Below, piece after piece: positions 50,477-59,044 of a stretch of 64,000 nt of DNA; position 1 is the first letter of the stretch; each line of letters opens with the position of its first letter. A program made the translations under genes and the position numbers. The stretch is from Ammoniphilus sp. CFH 90114 (GTDB lineage Bacteria; Bacillota; Bacilli; Aneurinibacillales; RAOX-1). The stretch spans positions 298,133 through 362,132 of the forward strand of contig NZ_SDLI01000001.1 of NCBI RefSeq assembly GCF_004123195.1, in the 5' to 3' direction. The notes under the pieces were generated by a model, which was not told the origin of the DNA, ran no database searches, and saw only the letters and a program-made list of their open reading frames with translations.

Positions 50477-51178
50477 TTAACTAGGCAGTTTTAAGACGGT
50501 GTAATCACACGTACGGCATCCGCCCATAATGGAATTCTCTTCTATTAAGGTAATATCTCCAAAGAAGGTTTCAAAAATTCCTCGCAAAAAGGTTTGATGC
50601 ATCTGACAAATACTTTCGGGCATCTTCTTGGCTGCTTCTTTAAAAGTGCAGTTGAAGATACGGAACTTGATTGTATGTTCATCCAATAATTCAATTTCTG
50701 GATTTAAGCCTTGTGCATAGATCAATCGGCGAATATAGTCTAGTTTGACTTCTGCATCCGCATTAGATTGGATTCTCTCCATTTCTATCGCACGTTTGGC
50801 AGCTTCTTGACCGAAGCGGCGCCCCATCTCCCGAAGTGCTTTTTGCCCAGGCTCTCCTAGCGAAACAAGCGTATCAATAGCAATCTCTGCTAATAACTGG
50901 TAGTCTCGAGGAGGAAATTGAAGGTTCACTACTTGCTCTGATACGGAGTATAGTCGGCTTGGCCTTCCACCCTTACCTGTTTTTTCGGAGCAAGAGGCAA
51001 GTAAATTTACATCTTCTAATTTTGTTAAATGAAGTCTGGCGACATTCGGATGAATGTCAAAATGGTCAGCAATCTCTTGAACAGTCACCTGACGGTGGCT
51101 GGCTACTACATATTGATAAATTGCAAAACGAGTGGGATCGGCCAAGACACTCGTAAGCTTCAGCGTTTCGTTTTCCAC
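50477..51178 (-). CDS. ArsR/SufR-like helix-turn-helix regulator with C-terminal cysteines
   Basis: A 233-residue regulator. An ArsR/DeoR-type winged HTH occupies residues 1-75 (VTVQEIADHFDIHPNVARLH), followed by a sensor domain with F-N-C-T-F at about 172, C in ESICQMHQ at about 188, and GGCRTCDY near 222. This cysteine plan resembles SufR-type Fe-S sensors, so iron-sulfur or redox sensing is likely but not proven. It starts with GTG at 51178 behind AAGGGGG. The mgsR-like gene is divergent, 284 bases away, and may be its target. Confidence 0.8.
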   Translation of the reverse strand: MENETLKLTSVLADPTRFAIYQYVVASHRQVTVQEIADHFDIHPNVARLHLTKLEDVNLLASCSEKTGKGGRPSRLYSVSEQVVNLQFPPRDYQLLAEIAIDTLVSLGEPGQKALREMGRRFGQEAAKRAIEMERIQSNADAEVKLDYIRRLIYAQGLNPEIELLDEHTIKFRIFNCTFKEAAKKMPESICQMHQTFLRGIFETFFGDITLIEENSIMGGCRTCDYTVLKLPS

Positions 51179-51379
51179 GGGCGAGCCCCCTTAAAATAGT
51201 TGTGATATACAATCAGTAGCGTTAATTGTCAGTTTAGGCTTCTCCTATCATAACATAATCCTTATATAAGAGTAGCTGTTAACTATTACTTGTCATTACT
51301 TTGTCAATGTTTCTCACGATAAATACGTTGTTTAACGAACAGAGGTTTTAAGTATCGATTTCAGCCTCAATAAACACTA

Positions 51380-51409
51380 TTGACATAGTAATAAATTAAG
51401 TAATATACT
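51380..51409 (+). promoter_or_regulatory. Sigma-A promoter of the mgsR-like gene
   Basis: TTGACA (six of six), 18-base spacer, TATACT, about 54 bases before the start codon. Confidence 0.7.
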
Positions 51410-51462
51410 TTTATATAGAAAGTACTTTCGGACAATTTAGCTGGGATAAAGAGGTGATTGAG

Positions 51463-51822
51463 ATGAATGGAACCGTAAAGTTTTATACATACCCTAGCTG
51501 TACATCCTGTCGTAAGGCAAAGTCATTCCTCAAGAAGAACGGGATTGTTTATGAAGAGAGACATCTCTTTCGAGAGCCTCCTACTAAAGAAGAACTTCTA
51601 GAGATTATCAAGATGACTCATAATGGGCTCGACGATATCTTATCAACAAGAAGCAGGAAGTTTAAGGAGTTAGATGTAGAGATTGATGATATGACGGTAT
51701 CTCAACTTCTAGAGATGCTTCATGATGAACCTCGTCTTCTACGTAGACCGATCCTTGTTGACGGCGAGAAGTTAATTATTGGTTATAATCGTAATGCTAT
51801 GGAAGAATTATTGCTCGCATAA
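51463..51822 (+). CDS. mgsR: Spx/MgsR-family regulator
   Basis: A 119-residue ArsC-fold protein with the redox switch CTSC at about residues 10-13, RHLFREPPTKEEL after it, and RRPILVD...IGYN near the end. Spx and MgsR bind the RNA polymerase alpha subunit C-terminal domain and redirect it in thiol or general stress. The context with yqgX and yqgY argues for MgsR (YqgZ) rather than Spx. GAGGTG six bases before 51463 sets the start. Confidence 0.85.
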   Translation: MNGTVKFYTYPSCTSCRKAKSFLKKNGIVYEERHLFREPPTKEELLEIIKMTHNGLDDILSTRSRKFKELDVEIDDMTVSQLLEMLHDEPRLLRRPILVDGEKLIIGYNRNAMEELLLA

Positions 51823-51834
51823 ATCATAAAAGGA

Positions 51835-51868
51835 AAAGGCCTGTTCTATCATTTAGAACAGGCCTTTA
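51835..51868. terminator. Bidirectional terminator
   Basis: AAAGGCCTGTTCTA, 5-base loop, TAGAACAGGCCTTT; between convergent genes. Confidence 0.9.
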
Positions 51869-51876
51869 CATATATA

Positions 51877-52755
51877 TTACGCTAATAATTTTACAAGGCT
51901 ATTAAACTCAAAGCGTTCAAACATACGCCTGATTTTTTCATGGTTGAACGTACACGGACTAGACTCCCATACACAATCTAACGGTACTAGTGTATCAATA
52001 GCTGCTAATTTTCGGGATAGATAGATTTGTTCCTTGTTTTCTATCAGTCTTTGTTGGAGCTTGCCGGAGATTTCATGAATAGAGTCGAACACTCCATCAA
52101 TAGAGCCATAAGCTTGAAGTAGTTTTTCTGCGGTTTTAGGTCCAACATTCGGACACCCTGGGATATTGTCTGATGGATCCCCCATTAATCCTTTCAATTC
52201 AATAATTTGGCTTGGGTGTTCAAGTCCTTTCTTCTTTTGAAAATCCTGTAATGAAATTAGATCGTAATTGCCAAATCCTTTTTTCATCATAATGACGGAA
52301 ATATGATCATCTAATAACTGTAAGGTATCGCCATCTCCAGTCAGGATATAAACATGCGTATCCTTGCACGCATATTTTTTGGAGAATGTGCCCATAACGT
52401 CATCTGCCTCATATCCTGAAAGACCAACAAAAGGAATATCAAAACTTTCTGCGACCTCTTGTACGAGATTGAATTGGGGAAGAAGCTCTAGAGGCGGCTC
52501 TCCTCTGTTTGCTTTGTAAGCGGGATAGAGTTCATTGCGAAAAGTCGCTTTCCCCATATCGGTTGCGCATATAATGTGTGTAGGTTCAAACTTTTCTACA
52601 GCATCCAATAAGTATTTAATATATTGATAAATGGCATTCGTATACAGTCCGCTTGTTGTTTGCATCACGGAACCGAAACCATAGGTGGCATAAAATCCAC
52701 GAAACAAGAGGGCCATACTGTCAACAATCAACAATCGATTTTGTTCGCTATTCAT
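51877..52755 (-). CDS. ypcP: 5'-3' exonuclease (YpcP), stand-alone PolA nuclease domain
   Basis: A 292-residue flap/5' nuclease like the N-terminal domain of DNA polymerase I. IVDSMALLFRGFYA at the start, the acidic site ATDMGKATFR, GYEADDVMGT and TGDGDTLQLLDD, and the helix-hairpin-helix NIPGCPNVGPKTAEKLL are complete. It processes Okazaki RNA and works beside PolA. AAGGAG before 52755 sets the start; the frame is open for 33 more codons upstream. Confidence 0.92.
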   Translation of the reverse strand: MNSEQNRLLIVDSMALLFRGFYATYGFGSVMQTTSGLYTNAIYQYIKYLLDAVEKFEPTHIICATDMGKATFRNELYPAYKANRGEPPLELLPQFNLVQEVAESFDIPFVGLSGYEADDVMGTFSKKYACKDTHVYILTGDGDTLQLLDDHISVIMMKKGFGNYDLISLQDFQKKKGLEHPSQIIELKGLMGDPSDNIPGCPNVGPKTAEKLLQAYGSIDGVFDSIHEISGKLQQRLIENKEQIYLSRKLAAIDTLVPLDCVWESSPCTFNHEKIRRMFERFEFNSLVKLLA

Positions 52756-53024
52756 AATCCCTTTCTCCTTTTGCCTTATTCTTTGAAAACTGCGTCTATC
52801 CATTTTACTATGCCGGATGCTTTTAATAAAGTAAAGGGTAGAAACAGCTAACATAGGAAATGGCAGGTAGACAAGGATACTAGACCATGCTTCCTTTTAA
52901 ATCAGGCAATCAATAGGTTTAAACCCTCTTTTTATTGGACATACTGGATTACTAGAAAAATCATTCTATGAACTCTATTACCTGCATAGAATAAATTACG
53001 ACCAATCCAAACGGAGGGATTTAA

Positions 53025-53699
53025 ATGACAGCAGCTAGACAAGATGCTTGGACGCCTGATGATGATTTGTTGCTGGCGGAGGTGACCTTGAGGCATATTC
53101 GCGAAGGGGGCACTCAATTAGGAGCATTTGAGGAAGTGGGAGAAAAGCTAGGGCGTACAGCAGCCGCATGTGGTTTTCGCTGGAATAGTTTTGTCAGAAA
53201 AAAGTATGAAGCAGCTATTCAAATTGCTAAGGCACAACGTAAACAAAGGAAGCAATCTCAAAGGTTAAAAACACCAACCGTACCGGTAGCTACTGGACTT
53301 GAAGAAAGCGCTATGTCTTCGTCCACTGCTACTCCAACCATCTCTAGTACACCTTCAACTCCTGTTTATGCCAGTTTAGAAGACGAACTATCTTACGATT
53401 CAGTGATTCGATTCCTGAAGAATCAGAAGGATTTAAGTAAGAGAGTTAAGCAATTGGAGAAGGAGATGGAGGAAAAGGATGCTGAGCTTCTTCGACTTCG
53501 TGAAGAAAATCATAAAATGAACAAACAATTGAACCATGTACAAACCGATTATCAGGTAGTAAATGAAGATTATCGTACACTTATTCAGATTATGGATCGA
53601 GCACGGAAAATGGCTTTACTTACAGAAAATGAGGATCTTGACTTAAAACCTAGATTTAAAATGGATGCGAATGGTAATTTAGAGCGTGTAGATAGTTAG
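53025..53699 (+). CDS. rsfA: RsfA-family transcriptional regulator
   Basis: A 224-residue protein. A Myb/SANT-like domain covers residues 1-65 (AWTPDDDLLLAEVTLRHI, ACGFRWNSFVRKKY), then a Thr/Ser/Pro linker and a C-terminal coiled coil (about 130-185) whose Glu/Lys heptads are clear. RsfA fine-tunes sigma-F genes in the forespore of B. subtilis; YlbO is the same family. CGGAGGG precedes the ATG. Its position some way before panE, bshC and mraZ follows Bacillus order. Confidence 0.88.
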   Translation: MTAARQDAWTPDDDLLLAEVTLRHIREGGTQLGAFEEVGEKLGRTAAACGFRWNSFVRKKYEAAIQIAKAQRKQRKQSQRLKTPTVPVATGLEESAMSSSTATPTISSTPSTPVYASLEDELSYDSVIRFLKNQKDLSKRVKQLEKEMEEKDAELLRLREENHKMNKQLNHVQTDYQVVNEDYRTLIQIMDRARKMALLTENEDLDLKPRFKMDANGNLERVDS

Positions 53700-53740
53700 A
53701 AAGGGAATGCGATGAGTCATTCCCTTTCTTTCTTTTTTAT
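53699..53740 (+). terminator. Intrinsic terminator
   Basis: AAAGGGAATG, 8-base loop, CATTCCCTTT, then T-rich. Confidence 0.85.
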
Positions 53741-53842
53741 TAGCTGAATATTTTTAAAAAAGATAAAAGTTCAACAAGGAATTAATGTAGACCTGTAGAA
53801 GTATATTTATTATAAACTCTCCCTAGAGTCAGAGGTGGCTGA

Positions 53843-53917
53843 ATGATCAGGCTGATCATGGATGTCTTTTTGAATGCGAAGCAGATGAGCGGGTGCTCAC
53901 CCGAGCGAAGCTTGTGA
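53843..53917 (+). CDS. Possible 24-codon leader ORF
   Basis: ATG at 53843 with AGAGGTGG seven bases upstream, ending in TGA at 53915-53917, 62 bases before the biotin-carrier gene. The sequence after its middle contains the hairpin CGGGTG-CT-CACCCG (about 53889-53902). It could be a leader peptide of the carboxylase operon or chance. Confidence 0.35.
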   Translation: MIRLIMDVFLNAKQMSGCSPERSL

Positions 53918-53979
53918 CCCAAAGCTATTTTGAAATAGAGAAAATGATAAATAACGAAAAGCAAAGGGGCGCGTTAGAT

Positions 53980-54192
53980 ATGATTGAAGTAACAGCAAGT
54001 ATGGCAGGAACAATTATTGATATTTTAGTATCTATTGGAGATGAGATTTCAGTTGGGCAAGAAGTTATTATCCTGGAGTCAATGAAGATGGAAGTACCTG
54101 TTTCGGCTGAACAAAAGGGGACGGTGACTGAAGTTAAGGCGAATGTAGGCGATTTTGTTAATGAAGGTGAAGTTATTCTTGTCCTTAGTTAA
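53980..54192 (+). CDS. yngHB: Biotin carboxyl carrier protein (YngHB type)
   Basis: A 70-residue biotinyl domain with the attachment motif ESMKMEV (biotinylated Lys36) and the two-fold repeat of strands around G-D-E-I-S-V-G. It carries the carboxyl group between a biotin carboxylase and a carboxyltransferase. AAAGGGG lies ten bases before 53980; an open frame extends to 53893 without a site. First gene of the operon with HMG-CoA lyase and carboxyltransferase. Confidence 0.88.
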   Translation: MIEVTASMAGTIIDILVSIGDEISVGQEVIILESMKMEVPVSAEQKGTVTEVKANVGDFVNEGEVILVLS

Positions 54193-54237
54193 ACAAAATA
54201 TAATTTCTTTTGAAGTCAGGATAAAGGGAGAAGTGTG

Positions 54238-55143
54238 ATGGTGGAACAAGTTCGAGTTATTGAGGTTGGGCCACGGGACGGACTACAAAATGAAAAGAAA
54301 TTTATTCAAACAAAAGATAAGATTCAATTGATATCCCTTCTTGCCAGGTCGGGTCTTTCTCACATTGAGGCTACCTCCTTCGTCCATCCGAAATGGATTC
54401 CCCAACTCTCGGATGCTGCCGAGGTTGCACGACAACTTCCTTTTATTGAAGGGGTTCATTATAGTGCTCTGGTTCCGAACAGAAAAGGATTGATTGGAGC
54501 AAGAGACGCAGGGTTAAAGGAAATCGCTGTATTTATGTCTGCGAGTGAAAGTCACAATATAAAAAATATTAATAAAACCATTCAGGACACCTTACCGGTG
54601 ATACAGCAAGTAGTGATGGAAGCTGCAACATTAGGTATGAGAATACGAGGCTATGTATCGACTGTCTTTGGTTGTCCATATGAGGGTCAAGTTGCAGTTG
54701 AGTCCGTACTACAGGTTACGAAGGAACTTCTAGATATGGGGGTTTATGAGGTATCTCTTGGTGATACCATTGGCGTAGCAACACCGAAGCAAGTGAAAGA
54801 GATATTAAGTGTAATCCTGCAGAGTTTTCCTAAGGAAAAGCTGGCTATGCACTTTCATGATACCCGAGGTACAGGATTGGCTAATGTTTATGCTTCTCTA
54901 GAGGCTGGGCTTCGTAATTTTGACAGTTCTATAGGAGGTCTTGGGGGTTGCCCTTATGCTCTAGGGGCAACAGGCAATATTTCTACGGAAGACCTGGTAT
55001 ATATGATGGAGAGGATGGGAGTCCATACCGGTATTAATCTAGAGAAGCTTGTAGAAGCAGGTGCTTTTATTCAGAAGCGTCTAGGGAAACCTCTACCTTC
55101 TAAGGTATTAGCAGCAACGATTGCAATGAATCGTGGGGATTAG
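54238..55143 (+). CDS. yngG: Hydroxymethylglutaryl-CoA lyase
   Basis: A 301-residue TIM-barrel enzyme that splits HMG-CoA into acetyl-CoA and acetoacetate, the last step of leucine breakdown. VGPRDGLQNE (about residues 10-19), the metal ligands in HFHDTRGTG, and the catalytic-loop cysteine of SIGGLGGCPYA are present. AAAGGGAG seven bases before ATG 54238 is better than for the GTG at 54235. It is followed by the carboxyltransferase gene after 36 bases. Confidence 0.92.
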   Translation: MVEQVRVIEVGPRDGLQNEKKFIQTKDKIQLISLLARSGLSHIEATSFVHPKWIPQLSDAAEVARQLPFIEGVHYSALVPNRKGLIGARDAGLKEIAVFMSASESHNIKNINKTIQDTLPVIQQVVMEAATLGMRIRGYVSTVFGCPYEGQVAVESVLQVTKELLDMGVYEVSLGDTIGVATPKQVKEILSVILQSFPKEKLAMHFHDTRGTGLANVYASLEAGLRNFDSSIGGLGGCPYALGATGNISTEDLVYMMERMGVHTGINLEKLVEAGAFIQKRLGKPLPSKVLAATIAMNRGD

Positions 55144-55179
55144 TGGGATTCTACTCATTTGTTAGGGGAGGGGAAAAGA

Positions 55180-56736
55180 GTGAGTGAAATAGAGAAATCT
55201 AAAACCTTAGGCCATATTTTAGAAGAACGAATCTCCCAAGTAGAGCAAGGTGGTGATCCTAAATATCACGAAAAACTGAAAGAACAAGGGAAACTTTTTG
55301 TACGTGATCGATTGAAACGATTTTTTGATGAAGGTGAATTTCATCTCGAAGACGGAATAATGGCCAATTTTCTTACAGGTGATCTTCCGGCCGATGGGGT
55401 AATTACTGCCATAGGAAAGGTGAATGGACAAACCGTTTGTGTAATGGCTAACGACTCTACAGTAAAGGCAGGTTCTTGGGGGTCAAGGACAGTAGAAAAG
55501 ATAATCAGGATTCAAGAAACCGCTGAGAAGCTTCAAGTTCCTATGGTGTATTTAGTAGATTCCGCAGGAGCAAGAATTACGGACCAGATTGAGATGTTTC
55601 CGGGAAGGCGGGGTGCCGGGAGAATCTTCTACAATCAAGTCAAATTTTCAGGGATGGTGCCTCAAGTTTGTATATTGTTCGGGCCTTCTGCGGCAGGAGG
55701 AGCCTATATTCCTGCTTTCTGTGACATCGTCATCATGGTAGAAAAGAATGCAAGTATGTACTTAGGCTCACCACGTATGGCGGAGATGGTTATCGGGGAA
55801 AAAGTCACGCTTGAAGAAATGGGCGGTGCCCGGATGCACTGTACAGTCAGCGGATGCGGGGATGTACTGGTTCAAAATGAAGAAGAGGCGATTGCTTCAG
55901 CACGAAAGTATCTCTCTTATTTTCCTCCCAACTTCTCAAAGAAGCCCCCTATAAGGGAAGCTAGGCAGGTAAAAGCAGGAACAAGAAATCCCGAGGCCAT
56001 CGTGCCTCTTAATCAGAATGCACCCTTTGATATGTACGAATTCATCCATTCTATTATCGATGAAGACTCCTTCTATGAGATGAAGAAGCTCTTTGCCGCA
56101 GAGATAATAACCTGTCTTGGACGTATTAACGGCAAAGTAGTAGGGATTGTCGCTAATCAACCACGTGTAAAAGGGGGGGTATTGTTTGTAGACTCGGCAG
56201 ATAAATCCGCTAGATTTATTCAACTTTGCGATGCTTTCTCTATTCCTTTGTTATTCCTTGCTGATGTTCCAGGCTTTATGATTGGAACAAAAGTCGAGCG
56301 GGCAGGTATTATCCGGCATGGAGCAAAGATGATTTCGGCTATGGCCGGGGCCACCGTTCCCAAAATTTCTGTGATTGTTCGTAAGGCCTATGGTGCAGGT
56401 TTGTATGCTATGGCTGGACCAGCTTTTGAACCTGATTGTTGCTTAGCGCTTCCTACAGCCCAAATTGCCGTAATGGGGCCAGAGGCAGCTGTAAATGCTG
56501 TCTATAACAATAAAATTAATGCTATAGAGGATCCTAAGGAGCGTCAGGAATTTATTCGGATGAAACGTAAGGAATATCAAGAGGATATTGATGTTTACAG
56601 ACTGGCCTCCGAGCTTATTATTGACGGAATTGTGAGTGGTTCCAAACTTCGAGAAGAATTAAGTAATCGCTTTCTAGCTTACGAAAGTAAAAATATGTCC
56701 TTTTCTCATCGAAAGCACCCTGTTTATCCAGTATAA
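55180..56736 (+). CDS. yngE: Acyl-CoA carboxylase carboxyltransferase subunit (YngE/MccB/PccB type)
   Basis: A 518-residue protein with two crotonase-like halves, as in the beta subunits of propionyl- and methylcrotonyl-CoA carboxylases. VYLVDSAGARI and GPSAAGGAYIPAFCD in the first half, FLADVPGFMIGTKVERAGIIRHGAK (here only pointed to, about residues 375-395) and ARKAYGAGLYAM-like VRKAYGAGLY in the second bind the acyl-CoA and biotin carbonyls. GTG start at 55180 behind GAGGGG. Methylcrotonyl-CoA is the likely substrate given the HMG-CoA lyase. No biotin carboxylase gene is adjacent. Confidence 0.9.
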   Translation: MSEIEKSKTLGHILEERISQVEQGGDPKYHEKLKEQGKLFVRDRLKRFFDEGEFHLEDGIMANFLTGDLPADGVITAIGKVNGQTVCVMANDSTVKAGSWGSRTVEKIIRIQETAEKLQVPMVYLVDSAGARITDQIEMFPGRRGAGRIFYNQVKFSGMVPQVCILFGPSAAGGAYIPAFCDIVIMVEKNASMYLGSPRMAEMVIGEKVTLEEMGGARMHCTVSGCGDVLVQNEEEAIASARKYLSYFPPNFSKKPPIREARQVKAGTRNPEAIVPLNQNAPFDMYEFIHSIIDEDSFYEMKKLFAAEIITCLGRINGKVVGIVANQPRVKGGVLFVDSADKSARFIQLCDAFSIPLLFLADVPGFMIGTKVERAGIIRHGAKMISAMAGATVPKISVIVRKAYGAGLYAMAGPAFEPDCCLALPTAQIAVMGPEAAVNAVYNNKINAIEDPKERQEFIRMKRKEYQEDIDVYRLASELIIDGIVSGSKLREELSNRFLAYESKNMSFSHRKHPVYPV

Positions 56737-56745
56737 TGAGAGGAG

Positions 56746-56790
56746 GGGCTGCCCCTAGGTAAAACTTACATAGGGGCAGCTCTTTTATTG
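56746..56790 (+). terminator. Terminator of the carboxylase operon
   Basis: GGGCTGCCCCTA and GTAA arms pair with TTAC and TAGGGGCAGCTC, then TTTTATT. Confidence 0.88.
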
Positions 56791-56851
56791 TCTTCCAAAA
56801 GCTTAAAATAAGCTATGAAATAAACATATTAGGGACAAGCAGGAGGAAAAC

Positions 56852-57769
56852 ATGAGAATTGGCATTCTTGGTGGAGGGGCAATGGGCTTGCACATAGCGG
56901 CTCAGCTTAGCCTGGTTGGAAAAGATCCGGTGGTCATTTGCCGCCAGAAACTTCAAGCTGAGAGTATACGTTCGAACGGGCTTACCTATACCAAGTTGGA
57001 TGGCTCGGATGAATGTCTAAAAGTTGAAACTATTGATATAGAAGAGTCCATCGCACTTGATTGGGTCATTTTGGCAGTGAAGCAACCGCAGGTTGAATCA
57101 GCTATTCACTATTTACATAAGAAGGTCACTCAGCCATTTTCCCTGCTTTGTTTTCAGAACGGAATGGGACATGTGGAAATTCTAACGGAACGGCTTCCTG
57201 ACCTCTCTACCTTCTATGCAGTAACTACGGAGGGAGCCTGCAAGGTTGGGCCATCGGCTGTACGTCATACTGGGAAGGGTGTCACTTGGGTGGGACAGAG
57301 GGATCCGTCCACTTCGAGTAGTGATTCCCTTGAGAAATGCTTAAGTTTATTTAGAGGGACATCAATGGAGATGATTCCTGAGGACAAGATTATGGAGCGG
57401 ATGTGGAAGAAGCTCGTTATTAATGCCTGCATTAATCCATTGACGGCGCTGCTTGGCATCAAGAATGGCCAGTTGATAGAGTCAAAAGAAGGTATTAAAG
57501 CGATGACTTTGCTCTTTGAGGAAGCTAGAACCGTAGCAGAGCTAGAGGGAGTGGAAATTGATTCGGAGTTTATGCAGGAAATTGTCAAAGTATGTAGAAA
57601 TACTTATGAAAATAAATCATCTATGCTTCAAGATATCGAAGCAGGACGGCGGACCGAGATCAAGTATATTAACGGTGCCATCGAGAGAATGGCTAAGAAA
57701 CATGGAAAAGAAGCTCCGCACCATGCTCTCATGGTCCGTATAATTCAAGTGTTGGAGGCAAGGAAATAA
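56852..57769 (+). CDS. panE: 2-dehydropantoate 2-reductase
   Basis: A 305-residue NADPH-dependent ketopantoate reductase of pantothenate synthesis. The N-terminal nucleotide fold begins ILGGGAMG (residues 4-11); CFQNGMGH (about 100) and the catalytic Lys in MWKKLVINACINPLTALLG (about 185) are family hallmarks, as is the SSMLQDIEAGRRTEIKYING box near the end. CAGGAGG precedes the ATG. panE (ylbQ) before bshC is a conserved Bacillales order. Confidence 0.92.
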   Translation: MRIGILGGGAMGLHIAAQLSLVGKDPVVICRQKLQAESIRSNGLTYTKLDGSDECLKVETIDIEESIALDWVILAVKQPQVESAIHYLHKKVTQPFSLLCFQNGMGHVEILTERLPDLSTFYAVTTEGACKVGPSAVRHTGKGVTWVGQRDPSTSSSDSLEKCLSLFRGTSMEMIPEDKIMERMWKKLVINACINPLTALLGIKNGQLIESKEGIKAMTLLFEEARTVAELEGVEIDSEFMQEIVKVCRNTYENKSSMLQDIEAGRRTEIKYINGAIERMAKKHGKEAPHHALMVRIIQVLEARK

Positions 57770-57782
57770 GGAGGGGGCGGTT

Positions 57783-58187
57783 ATGGAAGTTCTTGCTAAC
57801 CTATTTGCGGGAATTATTACTATACCAGTATTCATCCCATTTGCTGCTTTTATTGCGGTATATTTTCTTTTTCTACTATGGAAGAAAAGCAGTAAAAAAG
57901 AGTCTCTGAATTGGGCGGCTAATGTCACTACTTTTTTTCTAATCGTAGCTGTGTTATTAATGCACGGTCTTATTAAGAGTGAAGAGGCTATATCTGCGAT
58001 GTGGTGGATTATTGCATTTTTCCTATGTACCGGAGGGTTGATTGGCTGGTTGCAATACAAAGTGAAAGGGAAGTTTGACCCACCTAAGATGCTTCGTGCG
58101 GTTTGGAGACTAGCCTTTGTTATTTTTTCTGTAGCATACTTCATTTTATTTTTCTCAAGCATCAATTACTTCTTAAATTTAACCTAA
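57783..58187 (+). CDS. DUF3397 membrane protein
   Basis: A 134-residue protein with four hydrophobic helices (about 8-33, 45-62, 72-90, 108-130) and the pattern WLQYKVKGKFDPPKMLRAVWR of DUF3397. AAGGAGGGGG precedes the ATG only 13 bases after panE, so they share a transcript. Common between panE and bshC in Bacillales. Function unknown. Confidence 0.82.
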   Translation: MEVLANLFAGIITIPVFIPFAAFIAVYFLFLLWKKSSKKESLNWAANVTTFFLIVAVLLMHGLIKSEEAISAMWWIIAFFLCTGGLIGWLQYKVKGKFDPPKMLRAVWRLAFVIFSVAYFILFFSSINYFLNLT

Positions 58188-58330
58188 ATTAAACTTATGC
58201 ATGTAAGCGTCGAACTTAATGTTCCCAGAATGTTCACAATAATGAGCAGGGAAGACCCTACTAGGTGTGGAAATTAAGCAAGAGTAGAAAAAAATTCGAT
58301 GTGCATGATAGTTTAGGGGAGTGGGGAGCA

Positions 58331-58891
58331 ATGAAGCTACCGATTGAGAGGATTGGGGGAAAAATAAGAAGTCTTCGGAAGAAGCAGGCTCAAACTCTTG
58401 AGGATCTATCTCAGAGTACAGGCTTGTCTAAAGGCTTACTTAGCCAAGTGGAGAGAGGAATATCACAACCTTCTTTAGAAACGCTCTGGAAGATCACGAA
58501 GGCATTAGATACTTCCATCGTTCACTTTTTTGAAGACGTGGCCCATACGCAAGTACACTTGGTCCGCAAGGAAGACAGAAGTCAGATTCTGTTTCCGGGA
58601 ACAACAGGTACCTGCTATGTATTAGGGCATACAGATAATAGTCGGTTAAGGATGCTTGAGATCGTCTTGAAGCCGGGTGAAAAGATGAAGGATCAGTTTT
58701 TAAACCGGGAAGGGGAACAGTGTTTAGTCGTTACTCGTGGGGAACTTACCCTTTCAGTTGGGGAGGAAGAGTATGACTTGCATGAAGGCGACAGCTTATT
58801 TTTTGACAGTACTTTGGCTCACACAGCCAGTAATGATGGGAATGACACAGTTACTTATATTTGGTCTGTCACCCCTTCGAAGTTTTCTTAA
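58331..58891 (+). CDS. XRE-family regulator with C-terminal cupin
   Basis: A 186-residue regulator: XRE helix-turn-helix in residues 8-62 (LEDLSQSTGLSKGLLSQVERG) and a small cupin barrel from about 105 (EQCLVVTRGELTLSVGEE, DSLFFDSTLAHTASN). Such regulators sense amino acids, polyamines or sugar-type ligands in the cupin. GGGGAG lies about four bases before ATG 58331. The frame is open above but lacks a site. Target unknown; it stands alone. Confidence 0.88.
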   Translation: MKLPIERIGGKIRSLRKKQAQTLEDLSQSTGLSKGLLSQVERGISQPSLETLWKITKALDTSIVHFFEDVAHTQVHLVRKEDRSQILFPGTTGTCYVLGHTDNSRLRMLEIVLKPGEKMKDQFLNREGEQCLVVTRGELTLSVGEEEYDLHEGDSLFFDSTLAHTASNDGNDTVTYIWSVTPSKFS

Positions 58892-58900
58892 ATCATAACA

Positions 58901-58943
58901 GAAAAGTCTTGCTCCTATTAGTTTAGAGCAAGGCTTTTTTATG
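58901..58943 (+). terminator. Intrinsic terminator
   Basis: AAGTCTTGCTC, 11-base loop, GAGCAAGGCTT, then T-run. Confidence 0.85.
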
Positions 58944-59044
58944 TTCTTAAATAATGTGTTGGGTGGCTTAGCTGTTGCACAAAAATATGATAAAATGAAA
59001 TTTGTATCATTTGGAAATACTCATGGGTAGAGGAGGGGATCCCC

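Noticed and set aside
53893-53979. N-terminal extension of the biotin carrier protein
   Set aside because: The 29 extra residues have no ribosome site and do not fit the compact biotinyl domain; the start at 53980 fits family length.
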